From Antennarius striatus (lineage: Eukaryota > Chordata > Actinopteri > Lophiiformes > Antennariidae): 64,000 bases of DNA. Position 1 is the stretch's first letter. The number at the start of each line of letters is the position of its first letter. The notes below the pieces were generated by a model. The model had not been told where the DNA came from, searched no databases, and worked only from the letters and a program-made list of their open reading frames with translations. The position numbers and the translations under genes were made by a program. Where the stretch lies: the NCBI RefSeq assembly GCF_040054535.1, contig NC_090780.1, positions 12,891,001 to 12,955,000 on the forward strand, read 5' to 3'. Positions 36,581 to 58,077 of this stretch are shown here, piece after piece.

Positions 36581-38427
36581 TCAGTGAGCCAGTGCAGATT
36601 TGATGAAGGAACGCAGTCGCCGGTGACCAATGGCCAGAACAGCAGGTGACATGGCAATGAATATAATGTTGGCAAAACGAGCAATGACCAGAAGAAACTC
36701 AGCAGAGGAGCCACGGTTGTAGTTGAAATAGTTGACAGAGATAATGCTTGTTCCCCACGATGCAATGAAGAGCATAATGAGAGCGAGAATCACCTTGAGA
36801 CACACATGAAGAGTCAGGGAAGTAAAACTCCAGCCAGATATTGAGAATCAATCATATATCTTCACCTTAGCTATAATAAAAATGCTATTAAAATTAATTT
36901 ATTTCAGTTACATCAAATTACTCATCAGGTCTGGTGATAAACCATTTACTGTATCTCTCTGATGAACACAGCTCATCCAGAGGTCTCAAAGCAAAATCGT
37001 CTTCCTCACCTTTGCTGCTCGTCTCTCAGCAGGAACCCTTTTTTTGGCTGATGTACCTTGAACAGAACTCTGCATCCGACTGTGGGTGTAGAGAGTGTAA
37101 AGGGAGCCCAGGTTGGTGAGTGCCATGAGGATTATGGGTAAGGTTTCATGGATCACCATAGATGTAGTGGCATAAGCCAGGCCAATGAAGCTAGAGGGGA
37201 AGTTCCACACACAGCCCAGCAGGGGGCGCGTCGTACTGCTCACCAGCATCAGGGTCTGAGGAGGGAGGGGGACATAGTCAGAGCAGTGTGGGACATCACC
37301 TTCATGGGATCCAACAACCCTGAGGAAAAAAAACAACTTCTACTGATACATGAATTATTCATAAACTGAACTGAGGCAGAACTTTAAAACAGCTCTAAAG
37401 TTATGGATGTATTTTCAGAAACTGCTCAGTTTTTTTCATTGTTGGTTTCAATTTTATTTATTCATTAAATATTAATTTAGCAGACTCTTGAATTTCACTG
37501 AGTTGTCTAATACCTCTAATGATAATTTTATCAGTGTAATGAATCGATTAACTAATGCAGGTTCCTGCTGCATAAGGTTCTCACTTCTGTGCTGTTCTCA
37601 TTCCCACTAGTGGAAAAGATATGAGCAGGAATGGAGTAAATAAAGTTGAGGAACCAGACGAGGCCCAGGCTCATCAGCAGGTTCCTGGGAACACCTCTGG
37701 CCCCATGAGAGGACCCCGTGACGGGGGTAACACGCCTCAGTGTCTGCAGGTGGAAAGCACTGAGGAAGAGTGTTGACCACACGCTGACTGAGCGCAGCCA
37801 CACCCAGATACCCATGAGGAACTGACACCACTCTTTGGACGAGTACAGCTGGAACAGAAAGAGACAAACAAATGTGAAGTGTTCCTGGATGATATCCTGT
37901 ACCCACAATTCACTCCTGGAGACAAACAAGGTTTCTTCACCAGATTAACTGACACCTTCTGTAATTAGCTGAGAATTCTCTCTGCTGAACATTTCAGTGA
38001 CATTTGTGGTGAGAAATACAACATCTCGAGACAAAACCTTTGTGTCAAAAGTCTACACTTTGGCACAGACAACAGGAGAAACAGGCAGATGATCCAAAAC
38101 GTCCATTCAAAACAGTCATCAAACTTTAAATAGACCACCTACCTGGAGTCCCATGTCTGAGATGAAGAGCAGGATGTTCCTCATCAAAGACACCAGCAGG
38201 TTAGAGAACGCCATGTTTATGATGATAATGTCCGAGTTACGGCCCCCACCGCCGTCCTTTATCACGCTTTGACCAATCACTCCAACCACAGTCGCATTAC
38301 CCATAATGCCCAGCAACACCAGGATGATGTAAAATGCAATTTGTACTGGAGAGACAGAGACACGAAGTCCCATCCCCACCAGCTCTGTGCTTCCTGCATC
38401 CTCCATTGGATCCATTATGTCCACCAT
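36581..38427 (-). CDS. ora4: Olfactory receptor class A-related (V1R-like) receptor, ora4-type
   Basis: Four phase-0 exons on the minus strand (38427-38143, 37848-37585, 37255-37010, 36793-36581) encode 335 aa. The start MVDIMDPMEDAGSTE has a strong context (GAG ATG G). TM1 is YIILVLLGIMGNATVVGVIG, TM2 IIINMAFSNLLVSLMRNIL, TM3 MGIWVWLRSVSVWSTLFLSA. Extracellular loop 2 carries SSTTRPLLGCVWNFPSS, and TM7 IIFIAMSPAVLAIGHRRLRS. A four-exon V1R-like gene beside a convergent partner fits the known teleost ora3/ora4 pair; mammalian V1Rs have intronless coding regions. Likely an olfactory chemoreceptor coupled to Gi/Go. Both pair members are intact. Confidence 0.85.
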
Positions 38428-40307
38428 CTCAAAACACCTTCCAGTGAAGCACTTTTAACAACCGATAAAGGGACTTAAAGAATTCTCCATCTGCGGTCAG
38501 AAGATAGAAGTTTGGGTTTCATACTCCAGCTCACTTCCAACATCTTATGCACCACGGTCATCGACTCGCTGGTCTCCTAATGTGTGTTCAGCTAAACTGA
38601 CGACACTCCTGGAAGAAGGTGGTGGTACCTGTGTTGTCATGGCAAAAAACAGACAGTAGACACCAGGCTGTGATCTGGCAAGACAATCCTTGTTAGGCCT
38701 GCAGAAAGCCAAAAGGCAACACTATGTTTTATGCCTCAGGGAGGTAGAGGTTAATAAAACACAGGAGATTAATTAGCTTCCCTGAATAAAATGTGCTTCC
38801 TTTGCAAATTAATTTGTTGTACCATCATTCTGTGGGAAGAGGAAGCCTCTCTTATGTGTGTTCGTGTAAGTTCTGGGTTGAACATAAGAACAGAAAGATT
38901 TTCAGCACGTCATTCATATTGTATATCCTCACTTTATTACAAAAGACCTGAAAGGATAAAAATCTTCAACATCAACAACACAAGATCCTTTCTTTATATC
39001 GCTTGCAGCAAGTTTCAGCAATTTTCACATGACATAGATCAGGCTGGTTCATAACGCCACCTCATTTCAACTCAGACATCATGTACTATCAAACAACACT
39101 AAAGGTTTGCAGGTCTGAAGCCCAGTGCAGCAGATACTGGAATATAAAAATGAAAGTAGTTATAGTACATATTCAATAAAAACAGAAATACTCTGACGTA
39201 AAGATATAACTTATTCATAATTGATATGTTGAAACTTTCTATACAACAAATGTTCCGCAAAGGCCACACTTGAGTCATTATATGTGTGAATTATAGAAAT
39301 TTACACATATAGAGATAAAAAAAACCCCAATCTATTAATCATCTAAGCCTCAGTTATAGCCTACTTACATAACAACTGATTAGTTACATTAGATCAGAAA
39401 AGCTAGATTGATGTTAGCTGATGGTCTTTTCACATGATTTCTTTTCCTGGCATTTAAATAAATCTGTTTACTTTCCAATTTTTAATAGTTGCTGCGATGC
39501 AACCACAACTAGTGTTTAAATGAATGATGGAGTGACAAAATAAATGAAATTCACCGTGATTATCAGGCTGCTCAGCAGATTAAAGAATTTCTGTTTGCAC
39601 ATTTAGTTCTATATCCCTGCTATATCTTTTGTGGCTTACAGTTTTTGGATAATATATTTTTCTCTGTTGAATCAGAAGTCAGTAGCTGTAACCAAAGATT
39701 CCTTCAAACACTTTTCAACTGAGCAAATATTATTTACAGGTGTGATGATTTAAAAAATTATGACAAATTGATCGGTGCAGCAAGGAAAGGAAAAAGCAAA
39801 GCAGCACAACACCTCACTATATTTTCAAAACATTAAATATATTTACAAATGTAACTTTTCAGGAAAAAGTTAAGTTTATATAACTGCAATTTAAGAGTAG
39901 GCTTACATAATAGACTGTGGAGGCTGCTCACTTATATATTTGATGAAAAAATTTGATCAATTATGACTCTGAGACAGCCCCCCATCTCGGCAGGTAATAG
40001 TGCATTTGTTAAGCCACTGTAAAACCAAAGGGCTGAGGTTCTGTGATTATGGTTATGCAAGACTTCTGTACAGAAATATAAAGATTTCAACATATTAATA
40101 TACATTAATTCAGTCCCCCACAATTAATCTGGTACATCATGCACTTAATATGTTCCTTTCACCAGGTTTTTCCTTTTTTTTTTGTATCTCTGCAGGTCAG
40201 ATTTTTCAGATAGAGGAGATGCAGAAACAGGAAATGAACCATGACCGGTTCTCCAATGAACATAATTGCAGAAATTGAAGAAAATAGCACAAACTATAAT
40301 ATTCAGC
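38428..40307. other. Intergenic region between ora4 and vwa1
   Basis: AT-rich sequence with no credible gene and no clear repeat. The part nearest 40307 is probably the vwa1 3' UTR. Confidence 0.5.
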
Positions 40308-48958
<8,651 letters not shown>

Positions 48959-49148
48959 CCTTAGACCAGCATTAAACCAGCACGACCAGAAACACCACGG
49001 GTGGGTCCCCCGACACGCATCCCTCGGCCACAGCTCCAGTCCACGGCTCCACGCATCAAACGCTCCTGACGCAAACACCTGCCTGACGCGCTCCTCTTTC
49101 GGCTCCAGCTCCTGTCATCCAGTTCATATTCTCTCCAATCAAAGGTGT

Positions 49149-49163
49149 GCCCCCCCCCCCCCC
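49149..49163. repeat. Poly-C run upstream of vwa1
   Basis: A run of about 15 C residues followed by ACACACACACCCC, roughly 190 bases upstream of the vwa1 start codon. Confidence 0.9.
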
Positions 49164-49675
49164 CACACACACACCCCACGCAGCCACGCACCCTACCCCT
49201 CCGGTCGAATCAGGAAATAAACCTTCATCACTCCTTACTGTCAATCAGTCACCACACACCAAATGGAACCAAGACGCGCCAAAACTGAGTGTTCTTCACG
49301 GCAGAATTCAGTTTGCTGCTGCTTCTGGATGATCTGATACATTTCCCTCATTCATTATGACAAGCACATTGATTTATGAAAACAGAAATGTCTTCATGTT
49401 GAATCGTTACTTTTCTTGTGTTACCATGAAAATAACACATATATTGTACTTTTATTCTTGATTTTATGAATCAATAATTAAAGAAATGAGAGATAGAACA
49501 GCATGAGTACATTTCTCAGGAAACACACTGGAGACAGCGGTACGCAACAACAGTAGTACTCCTGATGGATTGTCCAAACCTCCTGGAGCGATTCCATGTG
49601 ATGACACATCTCCAGTCAGAGCTGATGGAGGAGGATGTAATCAACTACTCAAACAACTCCCAAGATATTTGATGG

Positions 49676-50053
49676 AGTTCATGTCATGACTGTGACATTT
49701 CTCTCCTGCAGAAACTCGACACAGACAGGATTTGTGTGTCCAATAGTGTGTTACTCCACAACATTACAGAAGTGAGTTATTTTAACAAGGGAATAGTTAT
49801 TTGGAATGATTTGGATGACGGCATCAGAGCTATTTGTGTACAAATGGTATTTTCAGACTCAATAATCACAAATCTCACACAAGAGCGACCAAACCCATTA
49901 TGTAGGGAATTACCACAAAACCTGTGTGTAGATATACAGCCAATTAAAAAACAAAGAAAACATAGTGTTGCTCCTTCATATTCCCTGTGTGTAGATAATA
50001 ATGGAACCAATCAGACTGAAGTTCATTTTGGGACCACAGTAATAGACATTTGA
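49676..50053 (+). CDS. Unassigned open frame, possible exon fragment
   Basis: An open stretch of about 120 codons follows an acceptor-like TTTCTCTCCTGCAG (about 49696-49709). It reads KLDTDRICVSNSVLLHNITE, then YFNKGIVIWNDLDDGIRAIC and so on to a stop. It is not low-complexity, but I recognise no family and see no partner exon. It could be a gene fragment, an old mobile-element piece or chance. No function is proposed. Confidence 0.2.
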   Translation, partial: SSCHDCDISLLQKLDTDRICVSNSVLLHNITEVSYFNKGIVIWNDLDDGIRAICVQMVFSDSIITNLTQERPNPLCRELPQNLCVDIQPIKKQRKHSVAPSYSLCVDNNGTNQTEVHFGTTVIDI

Positions 50054-50082
50054 TGCCTTGAGGCTGACCACAAACCTGAACA

Positions 50083-50142
50083 CCAGGAAACACCAAAAAC
50101 ACCAGAAACACCAAAAACAACAGAAACACCAGAAACGCAACA
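50083..50142. repeat. Short minisatellite of ACACCA(G/A)AA units
   Basis: About six imperfect 9-base units (AACACCAGAAACACCAAAAA and similar). Reading frames here are repeat artefacts. Confidence 0.85.
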
Positions 50143-51617
50143 CCCACTGGGAGCTAACAGCACTGAGGAGAACATCCAACCGCTCCATTAAAACAGACTT
50201 CAGTAAACAAAGGTTAAGTGGATCAAGTACAAATCAAGTACAGGATACTCACAGAAAAAACATATCTCCAAGTGTGTGCGTGTGTGTGTCACCAGGTTAA
50301 GATAAATGGCTGAATAAATAGCAGGTCCTGACTTGATGTGTTCTGGTAACATGAGTTTGCTCTTTGTTTACCTCCCTGGAAGCATCTTGGGCAATCCAAA
50401 CGTTCTCAGAGGCTGCAGTGTGATGGTATGCCTTTGGTGTTGTTGTTGTTGTTGTTGTTTTTGTTTATTTGGTGTAGTGTGGGATAGAAATGTGCTGGTA
50501 ATTTAGGTAGAGTAAAAAGTTTTTTCAGGGGATCATTTTTCAGTTCAGCTTTTGGATACATGATCCAAAACCATTTTGACATACTAATGAGAAATTCTTC
50601 TGTTTCCGTGTAGATAATGAGTCTGTCTGCCAGTTCCTGCTTCCCGAACAGTCATATCGTTTTAATAACGGTATAATATCTGCTTATTCTCTTAAAGATC
50701 TTTGGAAGACTTTGTGTGACCTCTTCAGGTTTTGTCAAAGCAGCCACACCATAAAGGAAGAGTTGACGTCTAAACATATTTCCTTTTCTTAGTGGAGAGA
50801 GTTGAATGAGAATTCTAATGGACTCACTCCTCTCATATCCAAACACATAATAAAAATCCAGCAGATCCCCGGTGATGATTATCTTAACCAAGCATCAGGA
50901 GTATAAACCATTAAGACTCAAAATTGGTATCAGTCAATAAATATTCTGGCTTGTAAGCTTCTGCAAAACACAGGAAACATGATGCAACATGTAATGAGAG
51001 AGCACTAATGGTGAACACTGATTTTTTTTTTGTTGTTGTTGCTGCTCGGAAAGAGCTACTTAACAGGTTTCTTCTTGTTTCCCGTCTCTACACAAAGATG
51101 TGCTGATGGACTATTGGCTGATTTCAGTACGACACATTCTAAGATTTAAAGATAAAGATGTGTCAGGTTTTATTGAGTCATGAACATAAAAGATTCTAAA
51201 AAATATTGTCTTAGAAATTGCCATGAATGCTGGTGCAGTGGTGACACATTGGTTAGATCAAGGTAGCATCTGACACAAAGACTTGAGTTCTTCCCAAAGC
51301 AGCTTTATCAGTTTATTTAGCATCAGTAAAAATGTGACTCTGTTTTGAGATTATAGCCAAAGAAAAAAGACATTTTTGAATACATGGAAGTGATTAAACT
51401 TACAGCTAGTCATAATGTGATGTCATGGCTTTGCAAACAGCTTTTTGTGTACAATCATACTCTCACACACATCTGGACATTCAGGAGACAGTATGTTTGT
51501 GTGTCTGAATACGGTCCTTCTGTGTTCACACATAAGGTACAATTAATTCTGATAATCTTGGATTTCAAAGAATAAAGTATTACAATATTCCAGATAAAGA
51601 TTGGCGTTCCTTAGTCA
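50143..51617. other. Gene-poor sequence
   Basis: No supported gene. A (TTG)n stretch lies near 50440-50460. Open frames on the minus strand (50652-50891) match no family I recognise. Confidence 0.4.
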
Positions 51618-51622
51618 GTACT

Positions 51623-52145
51623 TGTGATGGTCTGTGTCTGTCTTGCTTTTGTATTTTATTTTATGGGTTCAGTTCTTGTACTTTTCTGTTTCTGCCACAT
51701 TTAGTGATTTGTTGCACCTGGTTTGTTTTTCCTGATTGTTTCGTTTGGAGTTTAGCCAGTCCGTGTTTAGTTCTCCCCATAGTTAGTTAGTTTGTCATTT
51801 GTTTCCCCTGAAGCCAATTTAGCACCCTGGCCTGCCTATTTAAGGCGTTTCTTTTCTGTTCTGCGCTGTCACAGCGTTTTTCAGTAATCCCTTGAAGCAG
51901 AGTATCATGTATGCCAATTGTTTCCTGTTTTACCTGACCACCTTCTGTACGACCAAGAGTTTAGCCTTGCCTTGTCTGTTCTTGTTTCGGTTTTGACCTC
52001 TTGCTTGTGCCACGATGATTTTTTTGGATATCCCACTGGTATTGTGAGCTCCAAGTTTTTCCTGGGTTTTGAATTTGGACTGATTAAAGGATTTGGATTT
52101 TTGACTTTTGGACTCTCGCGCCTGGTTCCTTTTGCAACCGTAACA
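51623..52145 (+). mobile_element. Probable solo LTR of a Gypsy-like retroelement
   Basis: A 523-base unit starts TGTGATGG and ends CCGTAACA, which are near-inverted ends of TG...CA type. It is flanked by five bases GTACT (51618-51622) and GCACT (52146-52150) that match at four of five. The T-rich interior resembles teleost Gypsy LTRs. No internal coding region adjoins it, so it is a fossil left by recombination. Age moderate, judging only by the imperfect flanks. Confidence 0.5.
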
Positions 52146-52635
52146 GCACTTCCCTTTCCAATCAAGCTCCACAAGAATATTCACAAAATTCAATTTATGC
52201 ATCATCATTAATGGCATGCATAATTCAAAGAAGGACTTGCACCCATTGTAGTTATTCAAGCATTAGATTTTCAGAGTTAAAGTTTGACTGACGTGCAAAT
52301 AACAAACTTCATGATATAAAACAATAAAGAATGTTGTTATATTTATAGAAAACTGGATCAACTCGGAACAGTAAAAATGTACAGTATATGTACTATAGTT
52401 CATGTCATCAAATCAGTATATGTTACGAATCTGGAACAAGTTGCGTCTTTAAGTCTTCATGTAAAATGTATTCTTCTTTTCCAGATGTATATTCCATGTA
52501 ATTTATTCAACAGACCACATTCTGCTTCACAGCCTCAAATGTGTTCTGTGTTCTCCGTTGGCAGCTTTTTGCAATTATTGGCTCCTACTGTGGCACAGTG
52601 TATGCATAAAGAACTTCTATTTCTACTTAAAAGAG

Positions 52636-52652
52636 TTGTGTGTGTGTGTGTC

Positions 52653-52734
<82 letters not shown>

Positions 52735-52742
52735 AGTGTGCG
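52636..52742. repeat. (TG)n microsatellite with TGCG interruptions
   Basis: TG run of about 105 bases with CG-containing interruptions at the right side. Confidence 0.95.
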
Positions 52743-52859
52743 CGCTCGCATGTGTGTTCCCATGCTTATGCTCGTAAACCAGTTAATCTGAAAATAACCG
52801 TGGAATCAGTGTCAGAAATTTCTTCTGTGCACGTAGCATGCAGGAACTCATGATCAATA

Positions 52860-53488
52860 AACTGCACACACTTTAATCTTCACAACAGAGAAACACAACA
52901 GAGGGGATGTACAATGTGAAAAAAGACCTCACGTTGATGAGGTCTTCCTCTGCTGTGCTGTCCAGGTGATTAATTTACAGATTAATGTGCTCTTAGCTCG
53001 GTGCCTATACTGCACAAATCAGCAGGACTTGCTATCACAACAGTAAAGTAATACACTAATAACGACCAACCAGGATGTGACTTAAGTAATAACCCTTTAC
53101 CCTTTAACACAAAGTGCTTATCATGATGAGCATGAAAAACAAACCACTTCTGCAAAGTGCTTTCATGGTTTTGGGATGAGCTTTTGAGCTGCCTCTGTGC
53201 TTTTAAGGGTTAATATCGAAGCCAAAAAAAGACTCCAAGGTCAGCTTTGGACCAAAAGACCTCCAGGTTAACAACGGTGAAATACAACATGCACAGCCCG
53301 TGGTATTGATTAGTTACTGAATGAAATGACAGATTGATCAGCTCGGAGCTCTCTGGCCTTTGGTCACAGAACTCCTTCACTGCGTGCATGTCGAGGCCTG
53401 TAGCATCACATTACCTGGAAGCTGATAAAGACGAGTTGGTAAGGCAGCTCTCATCGTGTCTACATGGACCAACAAGTATATGAGCATA

Positions 53489-53490
<2 letters not shown>
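52860..53490. other. Gene-poor sequence
   Basis: No gene seen. A short hairpin GACCTCACGTTGATGAGGTC lies at about 52926-52945. Confidence 0.4.

Positions 53491-53539
<49 letters not shown>
53491..53539. repeat. (TG)n microsatellite
   Basis: Uninterrupted TG run of about 48 bases. Confidence 0.96.
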
Positions 53540-53541
<2 letters not shown>

Positions 53542-55430
53542 CCTGTGCATGTGTGGATGTGTGGGTGAGCTCATAATATGAGTGTTTTATAGCAGAAATG
53601 CAACACAGACTACACAATATCCATCAAGGAAACAAGCCTAAGGGCTCTATTTAAACAAGCTGCATGCTGCAGTGCAGTTCCTTTTGTTTGCTTCTTAATT
53701 CTTCATACGTGTGTTTTTGGGTGCAACATGAATTAAACTAATCAGAGCTTCATTTCCCACGTCCCTTAAATCCAGGTGTGCCTACACCTGCAGGGCTGCT
53801 ATTCAAACAGCCCCACTCGTCTTGCTGAGGGACAGGAATGTGGTCCTCAGCCAAGTAGTCGTCCTGTAGTTCCTGCCGTCTCCCAATCTTCCATCCCATG
53901 GAGCAATATTTAACTGAGGAAGAGGAGTGTTATGCTGAATAATGGGTCCACAGATAATTAGTTTACAAACCAGACAGACTTCAAATGAATGATGATGATA
54001 CAAGAGTGGTGAAATTACAAATAATTAATGATGAAAGTATTATTGACATTGTGTGCAGTGATATCTGATATGTAGCTGAAATCACTTCCTGTGCTATTCA
54101 CACAACAAATAGTAAAGCTACCGACTTTAAACTAAGAGTAAAACTGTTGATTTAGTTCAGAATCAATTTTTATTCATCTTTAAAAAATTGCCAAACTAGA
54201 TCCTGAAGATTGAGTGAAATATATTAATTATTGAATAACTAACAATGAGATGGTATTTTAAATTCTAGGGCAGGCTTTCATAGTAAAGTAGACATATTGC
54301 AAAGGTCAACAGAAAATATAGTTTTTGGAGCAATGACATAATAGTGAAACTGAGCTGCATTGACAGACGTTCGTGCTGTTTGAGTGCTAACAACAAGGAG
54401 CTAATTGAGCAGCTGAAGTCATATAATTGACATTAATTTCTGCCAGTCACATTTCTAATCTGATAGAAGTAATGTAGCAGACATTATGAAGAAAGATAGA
54501 GGACTTTTATGATCCAGGATACAGGAAATAGTGTTGGAAACTGAGAGGAGAGATAGTTTACTGTAACTGAGTCAGTTTGGAGAAAAAACAGAGACTCAGA
54601 GGTCAAAACTGTAGCAGGCTGCAGAACTACCTGTGATGTAAGACATCACAGAGAGGCAGCATGATACAGCCGAGAGAAATGTGTTGTGTTACACTTCTGT
54701 GTTGCACTCTTTATGGAAATAGTGACGATACGGAGGGGATTTACAAGAGCAATAAATGATTTGTTTGTGGTTTACCCTTTAAGTGCCACTGTGGTTTGAC
54801 AACATGTTCAGTACTCAATTAATGACTCTACGGAATGTTCTGTTTTTCATTTGTATGCTGGCATTAGAGAGAATCACATCAGGCTGCTGTGTGAGGAACT
54901 GGAACAACATTCCTCAGACGTGAGCCCAGTCTCCGGTGTGAAGTAGGCCCATATTTAAATGATGCACTCTGTCAAACTAATTCATTTTCTATCTTTGTAT
55001 TGCCAAACTTTACCCATCAACCAGATTTGTTAATTATGTGATAAGATTGATCCAAGACCAGTGGCATTAATAACTAAACACATGGCACAAAAGTTGGAAA
55101 CACTTTAAATTTAGCGTACATCGATTGTAATGAATTCATTAGTGACTTCCTACAGGCGCTAAATAACTAGAAAAGGTACTTATTATTAATACAAGCTGTT
55201 GTGAAGGAACAAGACATTAATACATCAGTTATCGCAGTCATCATGGCTTGAGAGTTAAAAGTGATGTTCTTATCTTTTTCATAGGTGAGTTTCAGCCAAA
55301 AACTGAATTGTTTATTTGAATTCCAAGAGCTCTTATGATTCAGTTGGCATTCCCATGTTGCAAGTTCATCATGTTAGTGCACCCTTTCTCTTTCTCTTTC
55401 TCCGATCATTAACAGGTTCTATAAGAATAC
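53540..55430. other. Gene-poor AT-rich sequence
   Basis: No credible coding exon, RNA gene or repeat is recognised on either strand. Confidence 0.45.
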
Positions 55431-55433
55431 CGT

Positions 55434-55490
55434 CCATTCATTCATTCATTCATTCATTCATTCATTCATTCATTCATTCATTCATTCATT
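55434..55490. repeat. (ATTC)n microsatellite with family A-like flank
   Basis: About 13 ATTC units are followed by GACTGTCTATCG and GGAGCCTATCCATGAGTCGG ATACACCCTGAACGG (55501-55556), which resembles a decayed family A core. Confidence 0.85.
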
Positions 55491-55599
55491 GTGACTGTCT
55501 ATCGTCTAACAGCAGGAGGCTGGAGCCTATCCATGAGTCGGATACACCCTGAACGGTTTATCAAAGGGCCACACATAGAAAGACAAAAAACTGATAACA

Positions 55600-56838
55600 T
55601 TCAAACCTTAAATATTATATCATAATGCATTATTTATTATGAATTCAAGCTAGACTTAATAATTCAAGTTAAAATCAGACCTGCTATTTGAGACCTTTGG
55701 GTTCTTCACCTTCATCAGGCAGACGGTTTGGAACAGAAGAAGCCATCTTATGTAACAGTCCCTGAATGCCTGCCACCACATTTCATTTCATTTCCCTCAT
55801 GAATAGAAGGCAAAAATATCAAACACCAATTAAATGTATGACTGCAGTGCCAGAAAAGACAAAGTAAACATGGACCAAAAATATAGACATTGACAAGCAT
55901 GAATGTGCAGCAAAATTAACTCATTAGTTGATTCCTACAAAATCAATCAGTATGCAGAGAGAGAACCAGTGAATGTAGACAGAGAAATGGTTGCTCAGCT
56001 CCTCCCTCAATAAGATGGCTTCTCATTGTCACCAATAGTTTGATCAATGAAGTTCTCTAATGTCACAAATTAATGTAATCCTTCAAGGTCTACCGTGGTA
56101 AAAATTCTTCAAACAAGTTTTGAACTCAAACAACAACAACAGAGGCTGATGATGTTATTTCACGTAGATTAACTGTAGAAATGCTTGTGACAATGGTGAT
56201 CTGCGCTTTTAAAAGAATATATCACTGGTGTTTAGTTGATGCGACGGAAGAAGACACCACTGATCATTAATGAGATCATTGTCAAGCTGACAAAACACTA
56301 AATGTTCCCATGTTTTTCTTTCACTATTTTAGTCTGCACAAATTGTGAATTATTCATTCAGCTGTTCTACTGATTAAAGCCCAGAGGCTTCAACAACAAG
56401 AGAAAATATTATCCATTCATTTCCCCACAGTGCTTCAAATGATTGACTGACTCTTACACACGTCCTGCTACTGCAGCTGTACTACTAAATCAGAAATACT
56501 TTCTTTGTAGTAAAAGTTATGAAAATCAAACTATTGTACTGGTATCCACGTTGGCGTTGGTGCCCTACACACGTATAGAACACATCCTTGACCACCATAA
56601 TGGTTTTAAGTTAAGTATTATGGTCACACACATTATTTCACCATCAGTGATGAAGTTCCAGATGCCTGCAGTGTTTCACTATTATTCACATGACTGATCA
56701 GGGATCGGCCGAAAAATAATTAATGGTGTTCTAGCAGCAGTAATTGTGAACTGTTGAGACCTGTGAATCCGTCCATGAAAGGATCACCAGACCTCAGTGT
56801 GTAATGGATATAATAATCACTGATGTCAGACTGGTCAA

Positions 56839-56840
<2 letters not shown>
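55600..56840. other. Gene-poor AT-rich sequence
   Basis: No supported gene. An open frame at 56443-56697 matches no family I know. Confidence 0.4.

Positions 56841-56842
<2 letters not shown>

Positions 56843-56926
<84 letters not shown>
56843..56926. repeat. (TG)n microsatellite
   Basis: Uninterrupted TG run of about 84 bases. Confidence 0.97.
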
Positions 56927-56928
<2 letters not shown>

Positions 56929-57004
56929 ATAGTCTGTAGTGTATTTTTCAACACTATGAAATATCCATGCATTCAGATTTCAATGACATTTTAGTCGTGA
57001 TGTA

Positions 57005-57345
57005 AACATCCATCCATCTTCTAATCACTGCTTTATCCGCTGTCGCGGGTCATGGGACCTGGAGGCTATCCCAGCTGGCTTAGAGCATGAGGCAGGGAAA
57101 GTCCGGGCGCGACACCAGTGCACCGCAGAGCCACACAGAGACAGACAAACATGCACACGCACACTCTTACACTAGGGGCAATTTGGAACGGCCAATTAAC
57201 CTGAAGTGCATGTTTTTGGAGGTGGGAGGAAGCCGGAGAATCCAGAGAGAACCTATGCAGATACGGGGAGAACATGAGGGGACTCAAACTCGTAACCACC
57301 TTGCTGTGCAGCGACAGCGCTACACACTACGCCACTGTGGTGCCC
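57005..57345 (+). repeat. Family A interspersed repeat, most complete copy
   Basis: It starts CATCCATCCATCTTC, continues GAGGCTATCCCAGCTGGCTT, GACACCAGTGCACCGCAGAG, AATTTGGAACGGCCAATTAA, GCATGTTTTTGGAGGTGGGA and GGGGAGAACATG, and ends GACAGCGCTACACACTACGC. It is a very common type of fish repeat, probably LINE-related. It serves here as reference for the fragments at 6105, 15231, 16668, 45306-48455 and 62153. Confidence 0.85.
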
Positions 57346-57600
57346 TATCATAGAAACAGTTTGTAATATTGGCTTTTATCAGTCTGTAGTCGGTGTCTGA
57401 GCATGTGCTGCTGCTGCTAGGTTGTTAAATGTTTAATGGGTGTTGATTAAATAGCTAAACCAATTTATCTAGCTTTTGTTTCAAAAAAGTTCAAATTCAC
57501 AAGCTGACTTATTTGGGGGAAATAAGCATGAGAAAGACTCACAGTGTTAAATTTTGCCATGGATACATACAGTAACTTTGCCAGAAAGTTACTGTATGTT

Positions 57601-58076
57601 GTGTTACATTTGGTTTCTGTCTTTTGCCTACGTTTTGTTATCCACCTCCTGTTTTATTCTGGTACTCATCCCTTCCCTCCCTCTCAGACCTTGACTTCCT
57701 CTCTTTCCCACTTGTGTGATTGTCAACTCTGCCCCCTGAATGGTTCCATACGTGTTCCCCTACCTTATATATTAATAGTCTGTATCTTACTTTGTCTTGT
57801 GCCAGTTTTTCTTGATTGTCATACCAGAGAACCAGAACCAGTGCCAGCTCATGTCTTATGTCTAGTCAGTTTATGACGATTTGTATTGCTATTGTTTGAT
57901 GTTATGTCCCGTTATTCCTTGCCAGTGTTGTTTTGAACCTTCGCAACTTGCCATGATCTTCCTTATTTACCTTTGTGAGAGTGATTTTCAGTTTGGACTT
58001 TCTTACTAATAGATTATTGATTGGAACTTTCCTTTCTGATTCGTGCATTTGGGTTCATGTCCTAGTTTGGGCGTGA
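57601..58076 (+). mobile_element. Possible decayed LTR
   Basis: T/C-rich unit starting TGTTACATTTGG and ending near GGGCGTGACGG, similar in length and style to the unit at 51623-52145. The end repeats and target duplication are not convincing, so this is a weak fossil call. Confidence 0.25.
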
Positions 58077-58077
58077 C

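Noticed and set aside
50652-50891. 79-codon minus-strand frame, possible L1-like fragment
   Set aside because: No recognisable motif, no target duplication and no second copy in the window.
52926-52945. Hairpin GACCTCACGTTGATGAGGTC as a terminator or small RNA
   Set aside because: A 7-base stem alone is expected by chance, and intrinsic terminators do not apply in a vertebrate genome.
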